A stretch of 64,000 bases of DNA, taken from positions 558,001 to 622,000 of the forward strand of contig CAINNJ010000025.1 in NCBI GenBank assembly GCA_903851195.1, in the 5' to 3' direction. The notes under the pieces are model-generated. The model did no database searches and was not told the origin of the DNA. It was given only the letters and a program-made list of their open reading frames with translations. The position numbers and the translations under genes were made by a program. The DNA comes from an uncultured Acidobacteriia bacterium. Its GTDB lineage: Bacteria; Acidobacteriota; Terriglobia; Bryobacterales; Bryobacteraceae. Shown piece by piece: positions 9,728 to 17,408 of the stretch; within the stretch, counting starts at the first letter, position 1; each line of letters starts with the position of its first letter.

Positions 9728-11869
9728 TCAGCGCGTGAAAACGATCCGGATCCTCTCCCCCGGACGCAGCGGCTTTCCCGGCATGGGCATCTGCGCCCGC
9801 GCCACGCCGCTGCCTTCGATAGTGAGCTCGATCCCTTCCGCCGCCGCCTCTTCCACCACGGATCGCATCGACTTGCCGCGGAAATCCGGCACTGTGGGCC
9901 CTGCCGGCGTTCTAACCACAGGCGGCGCTTTCACCAACGGCGGAGCCGGCACCGGCGCCGCAAACGCCAGCGTGGGAATTGGGACGGATGACGCCGCCGG
10001 AATCGCCTCCGCCGCTTCGGCCGCCGCCTGTTCCAGCAGCCTCGCCTCTTCCGCCTGCAGTTCCTTCACGGTCCGGTCTTCCTGCATGATGCTGCCGTTG
10101 CCCAGATCCGCAATCGAGACGTCTTCCACGGCCTTGTCGTTCTTCGCCGGCTTCACATCCGCGATATTCTCCGGAATGTCCTTCGGCACATCCATCATGC
10201 GCAGCGCCTCGGTCGCGATGGCCTTGAACACCGGAGCCGCCGCCGCCGCGCCCATGCCCGCATCCCCCGCCGTGCCGTTGATGGTCACCACGATCACCAG
10301 TTGCGGATTCGTCACCGGCGTGAACCCCATGAACGAAGCGTTATAGAGGTGCGTGTAATGCCTGTTCTCGAAAATCTGCGCCGTGCCTGTCTTCCCTGCC
10401 GACGTGTAGCCATCCAGCCGGGCCGTGCTCTTCGCCGTGCCGCGCAACACCACGCCTTCCATCATCATGCGCATCTTCATCACCGTCTCCGGCTTCAGCA
10501 CGCGCACCGCGGCTTCCGTGGGTTCCACCTTATCGCCGCGCTTCAGAATGATCTTCGGCCTCACCAGCATGCCGCCGTTGGCGATCACCGAACACAGCCG
10601 CGCCAACTGTGCCGAGGTGGTACTCACCTCATGTCCCATTGAAATGGAAGCCAGCGACGTGGCACCCCACTTGTTCAGCGGCCGCAGGATCCCCGTCGAT
10701 TCCGCCGGCAGCGGCAGGCCGGTCTTCTCGCCGAACCCGAAGCGCCGCGCATACTCGTAGAGTTTCTCGCGCCCCACCCGCTGCCCGATCATGATCGCGC
10801 CGATGTTCGACGACATCTCCAGCACCTGCTGCATCGTGATCGTCCCGAAACCATGGTGCGATTCGTGGATCACGCGCCCGGGCAGACTCAGCGTCCCGCC
10901 GCCCGTCGGGATCAGCGATTGCGGCGTCAGGTTGGTGGTTTCCAGCGCCGCCGAAAGCGTGACCACTTTGAAGATCGACCCCGGCTCGAACGGCACCGAT
11001 ACACCCAGGTCAAAGCGCGCCATCGCGGTCTCGCCCGGCTGCGGACGCTTGTTCGGATCGTACGTCGGATAGTTCGCCAGCGCCAGAATCTCGCCCGTGT
11101 TCGGATCCATCACGATGGCCGTGCCATAACGCGCGTGCTTTAGTTCCACGCCCGCCTTCAGTTCGCGCTCGGCGACATACTGCAGCCGTTCATCGATGGT
11201 GAGAGTCACGGGCACGCCGGCCTGCGCCGCGGTATCGACATGCGAATCGAGCCCGCGCCGCTTCACATCCATCACCATTCGCTCCGCCCCGACCTTGCCC
11301 CGCAGCGAAGCGTCCAGCGACTTCTCGATTCCCGCCGCGCCCTCTTCCTGCTTATAGACGGTCCCGACCACGTGCGCCGCCGTCTCGCCCTTGGGATAGT
11401 GCCGCTGGCTTTCGGTCTTGATGGTGGCCCACTCCAGGTTGAGCGCCTTCAGCCGTTCCGTCTCGAACGGATCCATCTTCCGCTTCACCCAGAGGAAACC
11501 TTTGTGGTTCTGCCGCGCCCAGTTGAGCCGGCTGAAAAGCACCGTCTTATCGAGATGGAGGATGTTGCCCAGCAAATCCGTCGCGACTTTCAGATCGCCG
11601 ATCTGCTGCGGATTGACGGAAACCGAATCGGCCGGAACGCTGATCGCAAGAGGCTGGCCGTTGCGGTCGAAGATGGACCCGCGGGGAGCGGGGATGTCCA
11701 CTTCATGTTCCTGCTGCGAACGCGCGATGGCCCGATATTTCGCGTGCTGCGAAACCTGCATGGAAACGAGCGCAAACACAATGCGCAGCCCCCAAAGCAA
11801 CAAGACCGCGGCAACCACCGCGAGGCGGTTCGCCGCGGCCGTCGAATTTGGCCGTCCCGGCAGTTCCAC
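9728..11869 (-). CDS. ftsI: Septal peptidoglycan transpeptidase FtsI (PBP2B/PBP3 type) with C-terminal PASTA domain
   Basis: 713 aa from a GTG start. One membrane segment (about 15-36) precedes the PBP dimerisation domain. The transpeptidase domain has all three catalytic motifs: SIFK at 298-301, SSN at 353-355 and KTG at 493-495. A charged and then Pro/Ala-rich linker (about 565-657) leads to a PASTA domain (about 658-713, starting VPDFRGKSMRSVV). The GTG at 11869 is preferred because GAAGGAG lies eight bases upstream; the open frame beyond it is ftsL read in another frame. PASTA tails are common in Gram-positive division PBPs and less usual in Gram-negative FtsI. Confidence 0.93.
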   Translation of the reverse strand: MELPGRPNSTAAANRLAVVAAVLLLWGLRIVFALVSMQVSQHAKYRAIARSQQEHEVDIPAPRGSIFDRNGQPLAISVPADSVSVNPQQIGDLKVATDLLGNILHLDKTVLFSRLNWARQNHKGFLWVKRKMDPFETERLKALNLEWATIKTESQRHYPKGETAAHVVGTVYKQEEGAAGIEKSLDASLRGKVGAERMVMDVKRRGLDSHVDTAAQAGVPVTLTIDERLQYVAERELKAGVELKHARYGTAIVMDPNTGEILALANYPTYDPNKRPQPGETAMARFDLGVSVPFEPGSIFKVVTLSAALETTNLTPQSLIPTGGGTLSLPGRVIHESHHGFGTITMQQVLEMSSNIGAIMIGQRVGREKLYEYARRFGFGEKTGLPLPAESTGILRPLNKWGATSLASISMGHEVSTTSAQLARLCSVIANGGMLVRPKIILKRGDKVEPTEAAVRVLKPETVMKMRMMMEGVVLRGTAKSTARLDGYTSAGKTGTAQIFENRHYTHLYNASFMGFTPVTNPQLVIVVTINGTAGDAGMGAAAAAPVFKAIATEALRMMDVPKDIPENIADVKPAKNDKAVEDVSIADLGNGSIMQEDRTVKELQAEEARLLEQAAAEAAEAIPAASSVPIPTLAFAAPVPAPPLVKAPPVVRTPAGPTVPDFRGKSMRSVVEEAAAEGIELTIEGSGVARAQMPMPGKPLRPGERIRIVFTR

Positions 11870-11877
11870 GGCGGATA

Positions 11878-11884
11878 CTCCTTC
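11878..11884 (-). promoter_or_regulatory. Shine-Dalgarno site that fixes the ftsI start
   Basis: GAAGGAG on the minus strand, eight bases before the GTG at 11869 and inside the gap after the ftsL stop. It supports the GTG rather than any start inside ftsL. Confidence 0.7.
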
Positions 11885-11889
11885 GGCGC

Positions 11890-12417
11890 TTACCGGCTGG
11901 CCCGCGCCGCGCCCGCGCCGGCCGGATCCGAAGTTTTCGGCGTGACCACGCGGGCAAAGCTGCCCTCGCGCGCCTGGTTGTCCAGATGGATAATCTGATC
12001 GGACGCCGGATTCGTCAGGTGCTGTTCTTTCGCCAGTTCGTGCAGCCGGTTGGGGCTGAGCAGCGAGGCCTCGCGAACATCCAGTTCGCGCCGCTGATCG
12101 AGCAGCGTCTGCCGCTCCTGCTTCAAAGCTTCCAGTTTGTAGCCCGCCAGAACCGATCCCACATGCGGCGCAATCACGCTCGCGCCCAGCATCAGCACCA
12201 CCGCGCCCGCGCCCACCGCCGACCAGCAATCGCCGCCCGTCGACGGATCCTGCTGGCGAACCACGCGCGAATTGTCGATCCGCTTGGAAAAGAAATAGAT
12301 GTCATCGTTCGGCAGAGCCCTCAGCCTGTAAGGGTCCGACTCCGCCCGAACCGCCGCGCGCGCCCCGCCCGCGGTTACCGAATCGCTCCGTCGAAAGAAT
12401 GTTGCCAGCGTGGCCAT
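11890..12417 (-). CDS. ftsL: FtsL-like cell division protein
   Basis: 175 aa small bitopic protein between rsmH and ftsI, exactly where ftsL is expected. A cytoplasmic region of about 65 residues is followed by a hydrophobic segment (about 67-90, VGAGAVVLMLGASVIAP). A heptad-like stretch comes next (LEALKQERQTLLDQRRELDVREASL), then the usual periplasmic sequence LLSPNRLHELAKEQHLTNP. FtsL sequences are poorly conserved and usually shorter (about 100-120 aa), so the long N-terminus is notable. Identity rests on topology, coiled coil and position. Confidence 0.85.
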   Translation of the reverse strand: MATLATFFRRSDSVTAGGARAAVRAESDPYRLRALPNDDIYFFSKRIDNSRVVRQQDPSTGGDCWSAVGAGAVVLMLGASVIAPHVGSVLAGYKLEALKQERQTLLDQRRELDVREASLLSPNRLHELAKEQHLTNPASDQIIHLDNQAREGSFARVVTPKTSDPAGAGAARASR

Positions 12418-12434
12418 GTGCGTATCTATCCTCT

Positions 12435-13331
12435 TTACCTTCTGCCGCTTCCCTGCTGCCTGCCCGTTGCGTCCCCAATGATTTCCACCGCCCGGAGTTT
12501 CGCGCTCCGGCTCGGCGGGTTGTCCCGGACCTCTTGCTCGCTCGGTACCACTGGCTTCCTCGTCAGAATCAACGCTTCGTCCAGCCGCCCCAGCTCCCGG
12601 AAATGATCTTTTACCTTGCGATCTTCAAGAGAGTGAAAACTGATAATCACGATGCGTCCGCCGGGGCGCACCATTCGCGGCGCCGCTGCCAGTAACGCAT
12701 CCAGTTCTTTCTGCTCTCCGTTGACCAGCATCCTCAATGCCTGAAAGGTGCGAGTAGCGGGATGGATAGGTCCTGTACGGGGTACGGCCTGCTCCACTAC
12801 ACCCGCCAGGTGTAGTGTGCTCCGAACAGGCCGCGCCCGAACAAGTGCTCTGGCTATCTTCCGCGCTCTCCTTTCTTCGCCGAGCTGGTAGATCCAGTCG
12901 GCTAATTCTTTCTCGGCACTTTGATTCACCAGATCGGCCGCCGTTATGCCACGCGTTTGATCCATGCGCATATCGAGCGGCCCATCTGACTGAAACGAAA
13001 AACCTCTTTGCGGATCCGTCAGCTGAAACCGGCTGACTCCCAGATCCGCCACCAGCCCGTCCAGGCCGGTTAGCTGCAACTCCGAAAACTCGGCATGCTG
13101 AAATTCGATCCGCTCGGAAAATTCCGCGGAGTTCCGCATCGCCATCTCGAGGGATTGCGGATCCCGATCGTTCGAGATCAGCCGTCCCCCCGCCGTCAAC
13201 CGCGCCGCTATCGCGGTTGTATGACCCCCCAGACCGGCCGTGCAGTCCAGATACGTCCCGTCCGGCTTGATCGCCAGGTATTCCAGGGTTTCGTCCAGCA
13301 GCACCGGATAGTGTTTTGGTTGTTTTTCCAT
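12435..13331 (-). CDS. rsmH: 16S rRNA (cytosine-1402-N4)-methyltransferase RsmH
   Basis: 298 aa SAM-dependent enzyme, formerly MraW, that methylates N4 of C1402 in 16S rRNA. The opening HYPVLLDETLEYL, the SAM-binding motif DCTAGLGGHT (about 29-38), DLGVSRFQLTDPQRGFSF and RIVIISFHSLEDRKVK are all diagnostic. It lies 9 bp after mraZ and 17 bp before ftsL. Length is normal. Confidence 0.97.
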   Translation of the reverse strand: MEKQPKHYPVLLDETLEYLAIKPDGTYLDCTAGLGGHTTAIAARLTAGGRLISNDRDPQSLEMAMRNSAEFSERIEFQHAEFSELQLTGLDGLVADLGVSRFQLTDPQRGFSFQSDGPLDMRMDQTRGITAADLVNQSAEKELADWIYQLGEERRARKIARALVRARPVRSTLHLAGVVEQAVPRTGPIHPATRTFQALRMLVNGEQKELDALLAAAPRMVRPGGRIVIISFHSLEDRKVKDHFRELGRLDEALILTRKPVVPSEQEVRDNPPSRSAKLRAVEIIGDATGRQQGSGRR

Positions 13332-13340
13332 ACGACATCA

Positions 13341-13844
13341 CTACCGGATCCCCTTTCCCATACCCGCGTTCTCCAGCGCGTTCACATCGCCCACCGGGTC
13401 GCCCTCGCCTTCCCGGCTCATCTCTTCATAGACCGACGGCGTCAGAATCTGCACCACGCCCCGCTCCACCACCAGCCGGAGATCCTGCTGGCTCTGCAGC
13501 TTCAACTCTGTCCGCAACATCGGATTCAGCGTGATACGCCCCTGCGTATCCAGATCCGCTTCGGCGCCCAGCCTCTGCGCCCGGAACTTCACCCGCTTCG
13601 CCTGCGCCCGGTCTTCGGCGGAATCGAGAAACTCCTGATACCGGTCCCAGACGGGAATCGGGAAGATCTGCCCAATGCGTCCGTCAAAACTCGTACAAAA
13701 AAACGTCTTCTCCGGGAACCGCTCAAGGAATTCCTTGATCTTCACCGGAAGCTTCATGCGGCCGTTCTCGTCAATTCGGACGGTATACAGGCCCAGCGGC
13801 TGCCGTGCCGGCAAAACCATCGCAACTGGCCCTAATCCGTCCAC
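13341..13844 (-). CDS. mraZ: Transcriptional regulator / division protein MraZ
   Basis: 167 aa DNA-binding protein of the AbrB-like superfold, first gene of the dcw cluster and usually its autoregulator. Both MraZ half-domains carry the DxxxR signature: DENGR near residue 26 and DTQGR near residue 100. The C-terminal tail after about 145 is extra compared with a typical 140-150 aa MraZ. The start used is a GTG preceded by AGGA at five bases. An ATG eight codons downstream (MVLPARQ) is a credible alternative. Confidence 0.93.
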   Translation of the reverse strand: MDGLGPVAMVLPARQPLGLYTVRIDENGRMKLPVKIKEFLERFPEKTFFCTSFDGRIGQIFPIPVWDRYQEFLDSAEDRAQAKRVKFRAQRLGAEADLDTQGRITLNPMLRTELKLQSQQDLRLVVERGVVQILTPSVYEEMSREGEGDPVGDVNALENAGMGKGIR

Positions 13845-13880
13845 TCAAGTCCTATTTCGGCCGATTCGTGCCTACAACAG

Positions 13881-13909
13881 ATTGTGGCATGGGGAACTTA
13901 CGGTTGCAA
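13881..13909 (-). promoter_or_regulatory. Candidate sigma70 promoter of the dcw operon
   Basis: On the minus strand TTGCAA (13909-13904) and CACAAT (13886-13881) are separated by exactly 17 bases, about 37 bases upstream of the mraZ start. It is the best-spaced -35/-10 pair in the 193-base gap between mraZ and the upstream barrel gene. The octamer TACAACAG occurs on the plus strand at 13873-13880 and again at 13955-13962, flanking this element; it may be a regulator site. The rest of the gap shows no other recognisable feature. Confidence 0.45.
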
Positions 13910-14037
13910 GAGGTATATACAGGCAAGTTGTGGGATTTGTGTACGTTACGGGCGTACAACAGGTACGCGGCTCCGCGCGCACCACCACCATTAGTTGTTT
14001 TTACGGCGAAGTAAAGGCGAAGGAGACTGCGAGGTGA

Positions 14038-14619
14038 CTAAAAGTGGATCCCGAAAAGGATTTCAGCCTGGTTCAAATTGGAAAAACTGTCGAAGTTGGA
14101 AACGGCCTGACGGGTGAATCGCAGTTCTCCGCTCACGCGAAAGAACGGAATCCTGACGTCCGCGCCCGCCCCCAGCACCAGGCCGGCGTCCGACTGATGC
14201 AGAAGCTTGCCCGGTCCGGACGTAATGCTCTTCGCCGCCGTGCTGAGTCCGGAGAGGTGGTCGAAGGAAAGTCCGGCCTCCAGAAACGGTCTCACGAGCG
14301 GCGTGCCGAAGCGATACTGCAGCAGCACCGGGAAACGGAACTGGTTCGCGGAAACGTCGACGTTCGGCCCCTTGCTGACCAGATTGAAGCTGTAGGGCCG
14401 ATACAGGGCATCCACCTCGATGCGCAAATGGGCGGGCAGCCCGACCTGCAGCGACGGCCCGATCGTGAAATTCGTGCTCTTCGCGATCGCCTGGAGTCCG
14501 CTCGCCGTCGAGTTGTTCACCACGTCGCTGAACGGCGCTCCCCCGATGACTCCGACCGAAAGCGACTGCGCACTCAAAGCGCCGGCACTGATCAGAAGAA
14601 TCGAAAGGAAGTTACGCAT
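14038..14619 (-). CDS. Small outer-membrane beta-barrel protein
   Basis: 193 aa with a clear signal peptide (about 1-17, ending SAGALSAQ). The remainder alternates hydrophobic and polar residues in barrel fashion and ends in FGIHF, with the terminal Phe typical of outer-membrane insertion. It fits the porin/OmpA-barrel-like family of short eight-stranded proteins; no specific ligand can be inferred. It lies upstream of mraZ on the same strand but is separated from it by 193 bases holding a promoter candidate, so it is probably a separate unit. Confidence 0.75.
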   Translation of the reverse strand: MRNFLSILLISAGALSAQSLSVGVIGGAPFSDVVNNSTASGLQAIAKSTNFTIGPSLQVGLPAHLRIEVDALYRPYSFNLVSKGPNVDVSANQFRFPVLLQYRFGTPLVRPFLEAGLSFDHLSGLSTAAKSITSGPGKLLHQSDAGLVLGAGADVRIPFFRVSGELRFTRQAVSNFDSFSNLNQAEILFGIHF

Positions 14620-14641
14620 CTCTTCTAATAGTACGCGCCAG

Positions 14642-15061
14642 CTATTCCCCGGTTACGTGCAGCAGCACGTGCCGCTTCTCCGGCGCCGTCCGGTGCTCGA
14701 AAACATAAATCGCCTGCCATGTCCCCAGCGCCGGTGCCCCGCCCCGAACCGGAATCGACAGCGACGCCGAAGTCAGCGAAGCCCGGATGTGCGACGGCAT
14801 ATCGTCCGGCCCTTCCAGCGTGTGCCGGAACCACGGCGTATTCTCCGGCACCAGCCGCTCGAAATACTCCGTCATATCCCGCCGGACATCCGGATCCGCG
14901 TTCTCCTGAATCGTCAGCGACGCCGACGTGTGTTGCAGAAAAACCGTCAGCAGCCCGCTCTGAATCTGCTGCTTCGAAACCCACTGCCGCACCTCCCGCG
15001 AGATGTCGTAAAGCCCTTTCCCGCGGGTTGCAACCGTAAGCTCGCCGTGCGCCTGCTTCAT
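14642..15061 (-). CDS. UPF0047 / YjbQ family protein
   Basis: 139 aa, the normal length of this small enzyme-like family. Recognisable stretches are GLYDISREVRQWV, GLLTVFLQHTSASLTIQENAD and GTWQAIYVFEHR. The conserved His and Asp/Glu residues believed to form the active centre are present (LQHTSASL, ENADPDV). Some members rescue thiamine-phosphate synthase mutants, but the physiological reaction is unsettled. Its start codon overlaps the end of glmS by one base, so it is read from the glmS message. Confidence 0.88.
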   Translation of the reverse strand: MKQAHGELTVATRGKGLYDISREVRQWVSKQQIQSGLLTVFLQHTSASLTIQENADPDVRRDMTEYFERLVPENTPWFRHTLEGPDDMPSHIRASLTSASLSIPVRGGAPALGTWQAIYVFEHRTAPEKRHVLLHVTGE

Positions 15062-16914
15062 TACTCGACGGTAACGCTCTTGGCCAGATTGCGGGGCTGA
15101 TCCACATCGCAGCCGCGCCGAACCGCAATATGGTACGCAAGCAACTGCAGCGGGACGATCTCCAGAATCGGCGCCAGCAGATCCGGGGCCGCCGGAATCT
15201 CGATCACGCTGTCGGCCACCTTCCGCACTTCCGTATCGCCCGCCGTCACGATGGCGATCACCTTGCCCTCGCGCGCCTTCACTTCCTGGATGTTCGACAG
15301 CGTCTTCTCATACAGGATGCTGCTCGCCTCGCTCCCCGCATCGTGCGTGGCGAGCACTACCACCGGCAGATTCTCGTCGATCAGCGCATTGGGCCCGTGC
15401 TTCATCTCGCCGGCCGGATATCCCTCCGCGTGGATATACGAGATCTCCTTCAGCTTCAGCGCGCCTTCGAGCGCGATGGGGAAGTGCACGCCGCGTCCCA
15501 GATAGAGGAAGTCGGTCGCCCGGAACAGCTTGCGCGCCAGATCCTCATAAAGATTGTCGTGCGACAGAATGGTCTCGATCTTGCCCGGAATCAGCACCAG
15601 TTCCTGGACAAACTCGCGCGAAGTAGCCTCGTCCATCACCCCGCGCATCTGGCCCAGATACGACGCCAGAATCGCCAGTGCCGTCAGCTGACAGGTAAAC
15701 GCCTTCGTGGAAGCGACCCCGATCTCCGGACCCGCGTGCGTATAGATCGCGCCCGACGCCTCCCGCGTGATCATGGAGCCGACCACGTTGCAGATGGCCA
15801 GCGTCTTCGAGCCCTTGCTCTTGGCCTCCCGCTGCGCCGCCAGCGTATCCGCCGTTTCGCCCGATTGCGAAATCACCACGGTCAGCACTTCGGCCGAAAT
15901 AATCGGATCGCGATACCGGAATTCGCTGCCGTAATCCACTTCCACCGGCATCCGCGCCAGCTTCTCGATCATGAACTTGCCGGCGAGCGCCGCATGCCAG
16001 CTGGTGCCGCACGCAATGATCTTGACCTGTTTGAACGCCCGGAACTCGGCGGGCGTGATGTCCATCTCGTCGAGGAATATCTTGCCCGTCTCCTGCCCCA
16101 CACGGCCCAGCGTGGTATCCCTGACTGCTCGCGGCTGCTCGAAGATCTCCTTGAGCATGAAGTGCTTGTAGCCGCCCTTCTCCGCCATGATCGGGTCCCA
16201 GAGCACGTGCTGCACCTGCCGGTTCACGGCGGTGCCGTTGAAGTCGCAGAGTTGCACGCCATCCGGTGTCAGGATCGCCATATCCCCGTCAGCGAGGAAG
16301 AACATATCGCGCGTGTGGCTCAGAATCGCCGGAACGTCGGACGCCACGAAATACTCATGATTCCCCAGACCAATTACCACCGGAGGACCTTCCCGCGCCG
16401 CCACAATCTTATTGGGATCCCGCCGGCTTAGCACCGCGAGAGCAAAAACGCCGCGGATCTGCTTCACCGCCGCCCGAACGGCCTGCTCCAGATTCCCCTC
16501 GAAATACTTCTCCACCAAATGGGCGATGACTTCGGTATCCGTCTCCGTCTTGAAGACGTGACCTTCCCGCTGCAGTTGCTCTTTCAGCGGCAGGTAGTTT
16601 TCCACAATACCGTTGTGGACCACAACGATATCCCCGGTGCAGTCGCGGTGGGGATGGGCATTCTCCTCGGTGGGACGACCGTGAGTAGCCCAGCGCGTGT
16701 GGCCGATGCCATAGCGGCCATCGACCGGATCGAGTTGTAGTACGTCTTCGAGGTTGCGAAGCTTGCCGGAGGCCCGCCGGATTCCCAGGGTTTCGTCGTC
16801 GCAGTAGACGGCTACTCCCGCGGAGTCATACCCGCGATACTCCAGCTTCTTCAGACCATCGATAATGATCGGGACCGCACGTTGCGAGCCGACATATCCT
16901 ACAATTCCGCACAT
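15061..16914 (-). CDS. glmS: Glutamine--fructose-6-phosphate aminotransferase (isomerizing) GlmS
   Basis: 617 aa cytoplasmic enzyme making glucosamine-6-phosphate, the entry into UDP-GlcNAc and hence peptidoglycan. Cys2 in the opening MCGIVGYVG is the glutaminase nucleophile. [16 protein letters not shown] is the conserved class-II amidotransferase region, and two SIS domains follow ([18 protein letters not shown]). The protein ends LAKSVTVE as expected. purS lies 22 bp upstream, so no leader is long enough for a glmS ribozyme between them. nagA, which runs the reverse route, lies at 60.3-61.5 kb. Confidence 0.97.
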   Translation of the reverse strand: MCGIVGYVGSQRAVPIIIDGLKKLEYRGYDSAGVAVYCDDETLGIRRASGKLRNLEDVLQLDPVDGRYGIGHTRWATHGRPTEENAHPHRDCTGDIVVVHNGIVENYLPLKEQLQREGHVFKTETDTEVIAHLVEKYFEGNLEQAVRAAVKQIRGVFALAVLSRRDPNKIVAAREGPPVVIGLGNHEYFVASDVPAILSHTRDMFFLADGDMAILTPDGVQLCDFNGTAVNRQVQHVLWDPIMAEKGGYKHFMLKEIFEQPRAVRDTTLGRVGQETGKIFLDEMDITPAEFRAFKQVKIIACGTSWHAALAGKFMIEKLARMPVEVDYGSEFRYRDPIISAEVLTVVISQSGETADTLAAQREAKSKGSKTLAICNVVGSMITREASGAIYTHAGPEIGVASTKAFTCQLTALAILASYLGQMRGVMDEATSREFVQELVLIPGKIETILSHDNLYEDLARKLFRATDFLYLGRGVHFPIALEGALKLKEISYIHAEGYPAGEMKHGPNALIDENLPVVVLATHDAGSEASSILYEKTLSNIQEVKAREGKVIAIVTAGDTEVRKVADSVIEIPAAPDLLAPILEIVPLQLLAYHIAVRRGCDVDQPRNLAKSVTVE

Positions 16915-16936
16915 TTCTATATTGTACGGAACAAAG

Positions 16937-17161
16937 TTAGTCGAGCATCTCGATTCGGTAATTTTCTATCACGGGATTGCTGAGGACGTCCCGCGCGATC
17001 GAGTCGAGATCTTCGTCGGGCTGCAGCGTAATCTCGAAGAATTTGCCCTGCCGCACCTCCTCGATTCCCTTATGGCCGAGGCCGTGCAGAGCGGCGCGAA
17101 TGGTCTGTCCCTGAGGATCGAGAACAGACGGTTTGAAGGTGACGTATACCCGAGCTTTCAC
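16937..17161 (-). CDS. purS: Phosphoribosylformylglycinamidine synthase subunit PurS
   Basis: 74 aa, close to the usual 80 aa. PurS is the small bridging subunit of the three-part FGAM synthase (PurL, PurQ, PurS) in purine synthesis. The sequence [20 protein letters not shown] with a later GKFFEI and a C-terminal [10 protein letters not shown] is characteristic. PurQ and PurL, usually adjacent, are not in this window; purS sits instead between glmS and a small Cys/His protein. Confidence 0.92.
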   Translation of the reverse strand: MKARVYVTFKPSVLDPQGQTIRAALHGLGHKGIEEVRQGKFFEITLQPDEDLDSIARDVLSNPVIENYRIEMLD

Positions 17162-17165
17162 TCTT

Positions 17166-17399
17166 TTAGAATAGACTCTCCTGCAGATCGTCCATCGGAA
17201 CCGACGGTTTCTTCCGGACTACCGGCGGAGAAAAGCCGCGCATCAGGCTGACCATCCGCTGGTGACACTCATGGATATCGGCCAGCGCATTGCACCGCGG
17301 ACAGCCGCCTTTTACGGCCCCGCGCCCGTCCGTATAGGGATCGAACATCGGGTGCTTCGAGCATTTTCCCCGCCAACGGACGGTGCCAATCTTCAACAT
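17166..17399 (-). CDS. Small Cys/His-rich conserved hypothetical protein
   Basis: 77 aa, not recognised. Cys and His residues are arranged as in a small zinc-binding module: KCSKHPMFDP followed by GGCPRCNALADIHECHQ. A Pro/Lys tail with SVPMDDLQESLF follows. It ends 4 bp before purS and is in the same transcriptional run as purS and glmS. Function unknown; nucleic-acid or protein binding through a zinc knuckle is only a guess. Confidence 0.65.
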   Translation of the reverse strand: MLKIGTVRWRGKCSKHPMFDPYTDGRGAVKGGCPRCNALADIHECHQRMVSLMRGFSPPVVRKKPSVPMDDLQESLF

Positions 17400-17408
17400 T
17401 TCGTTATT

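Noticed and set aside
11870-12229. 120-residue N-terminal extension of ftsI
   Set aside because: It is the ftsL gene out of frame; a good Shine-Dalgarno precedes the GTG at 11869.
13845-14037. E. coli-type MraZ boxes (TGGGN repeats)
   Set aside because: TGGG occurs at two places in the gap but without the regular ten-base spacing of the known direct repeats.
16915-16936. Possible glmS ribozyme/riboswitch in front of glmS
   Set aside because: Only 22 bases separate purS from glmS, too short for the ribozyme, and no core motif was seen in the nearby sequence.
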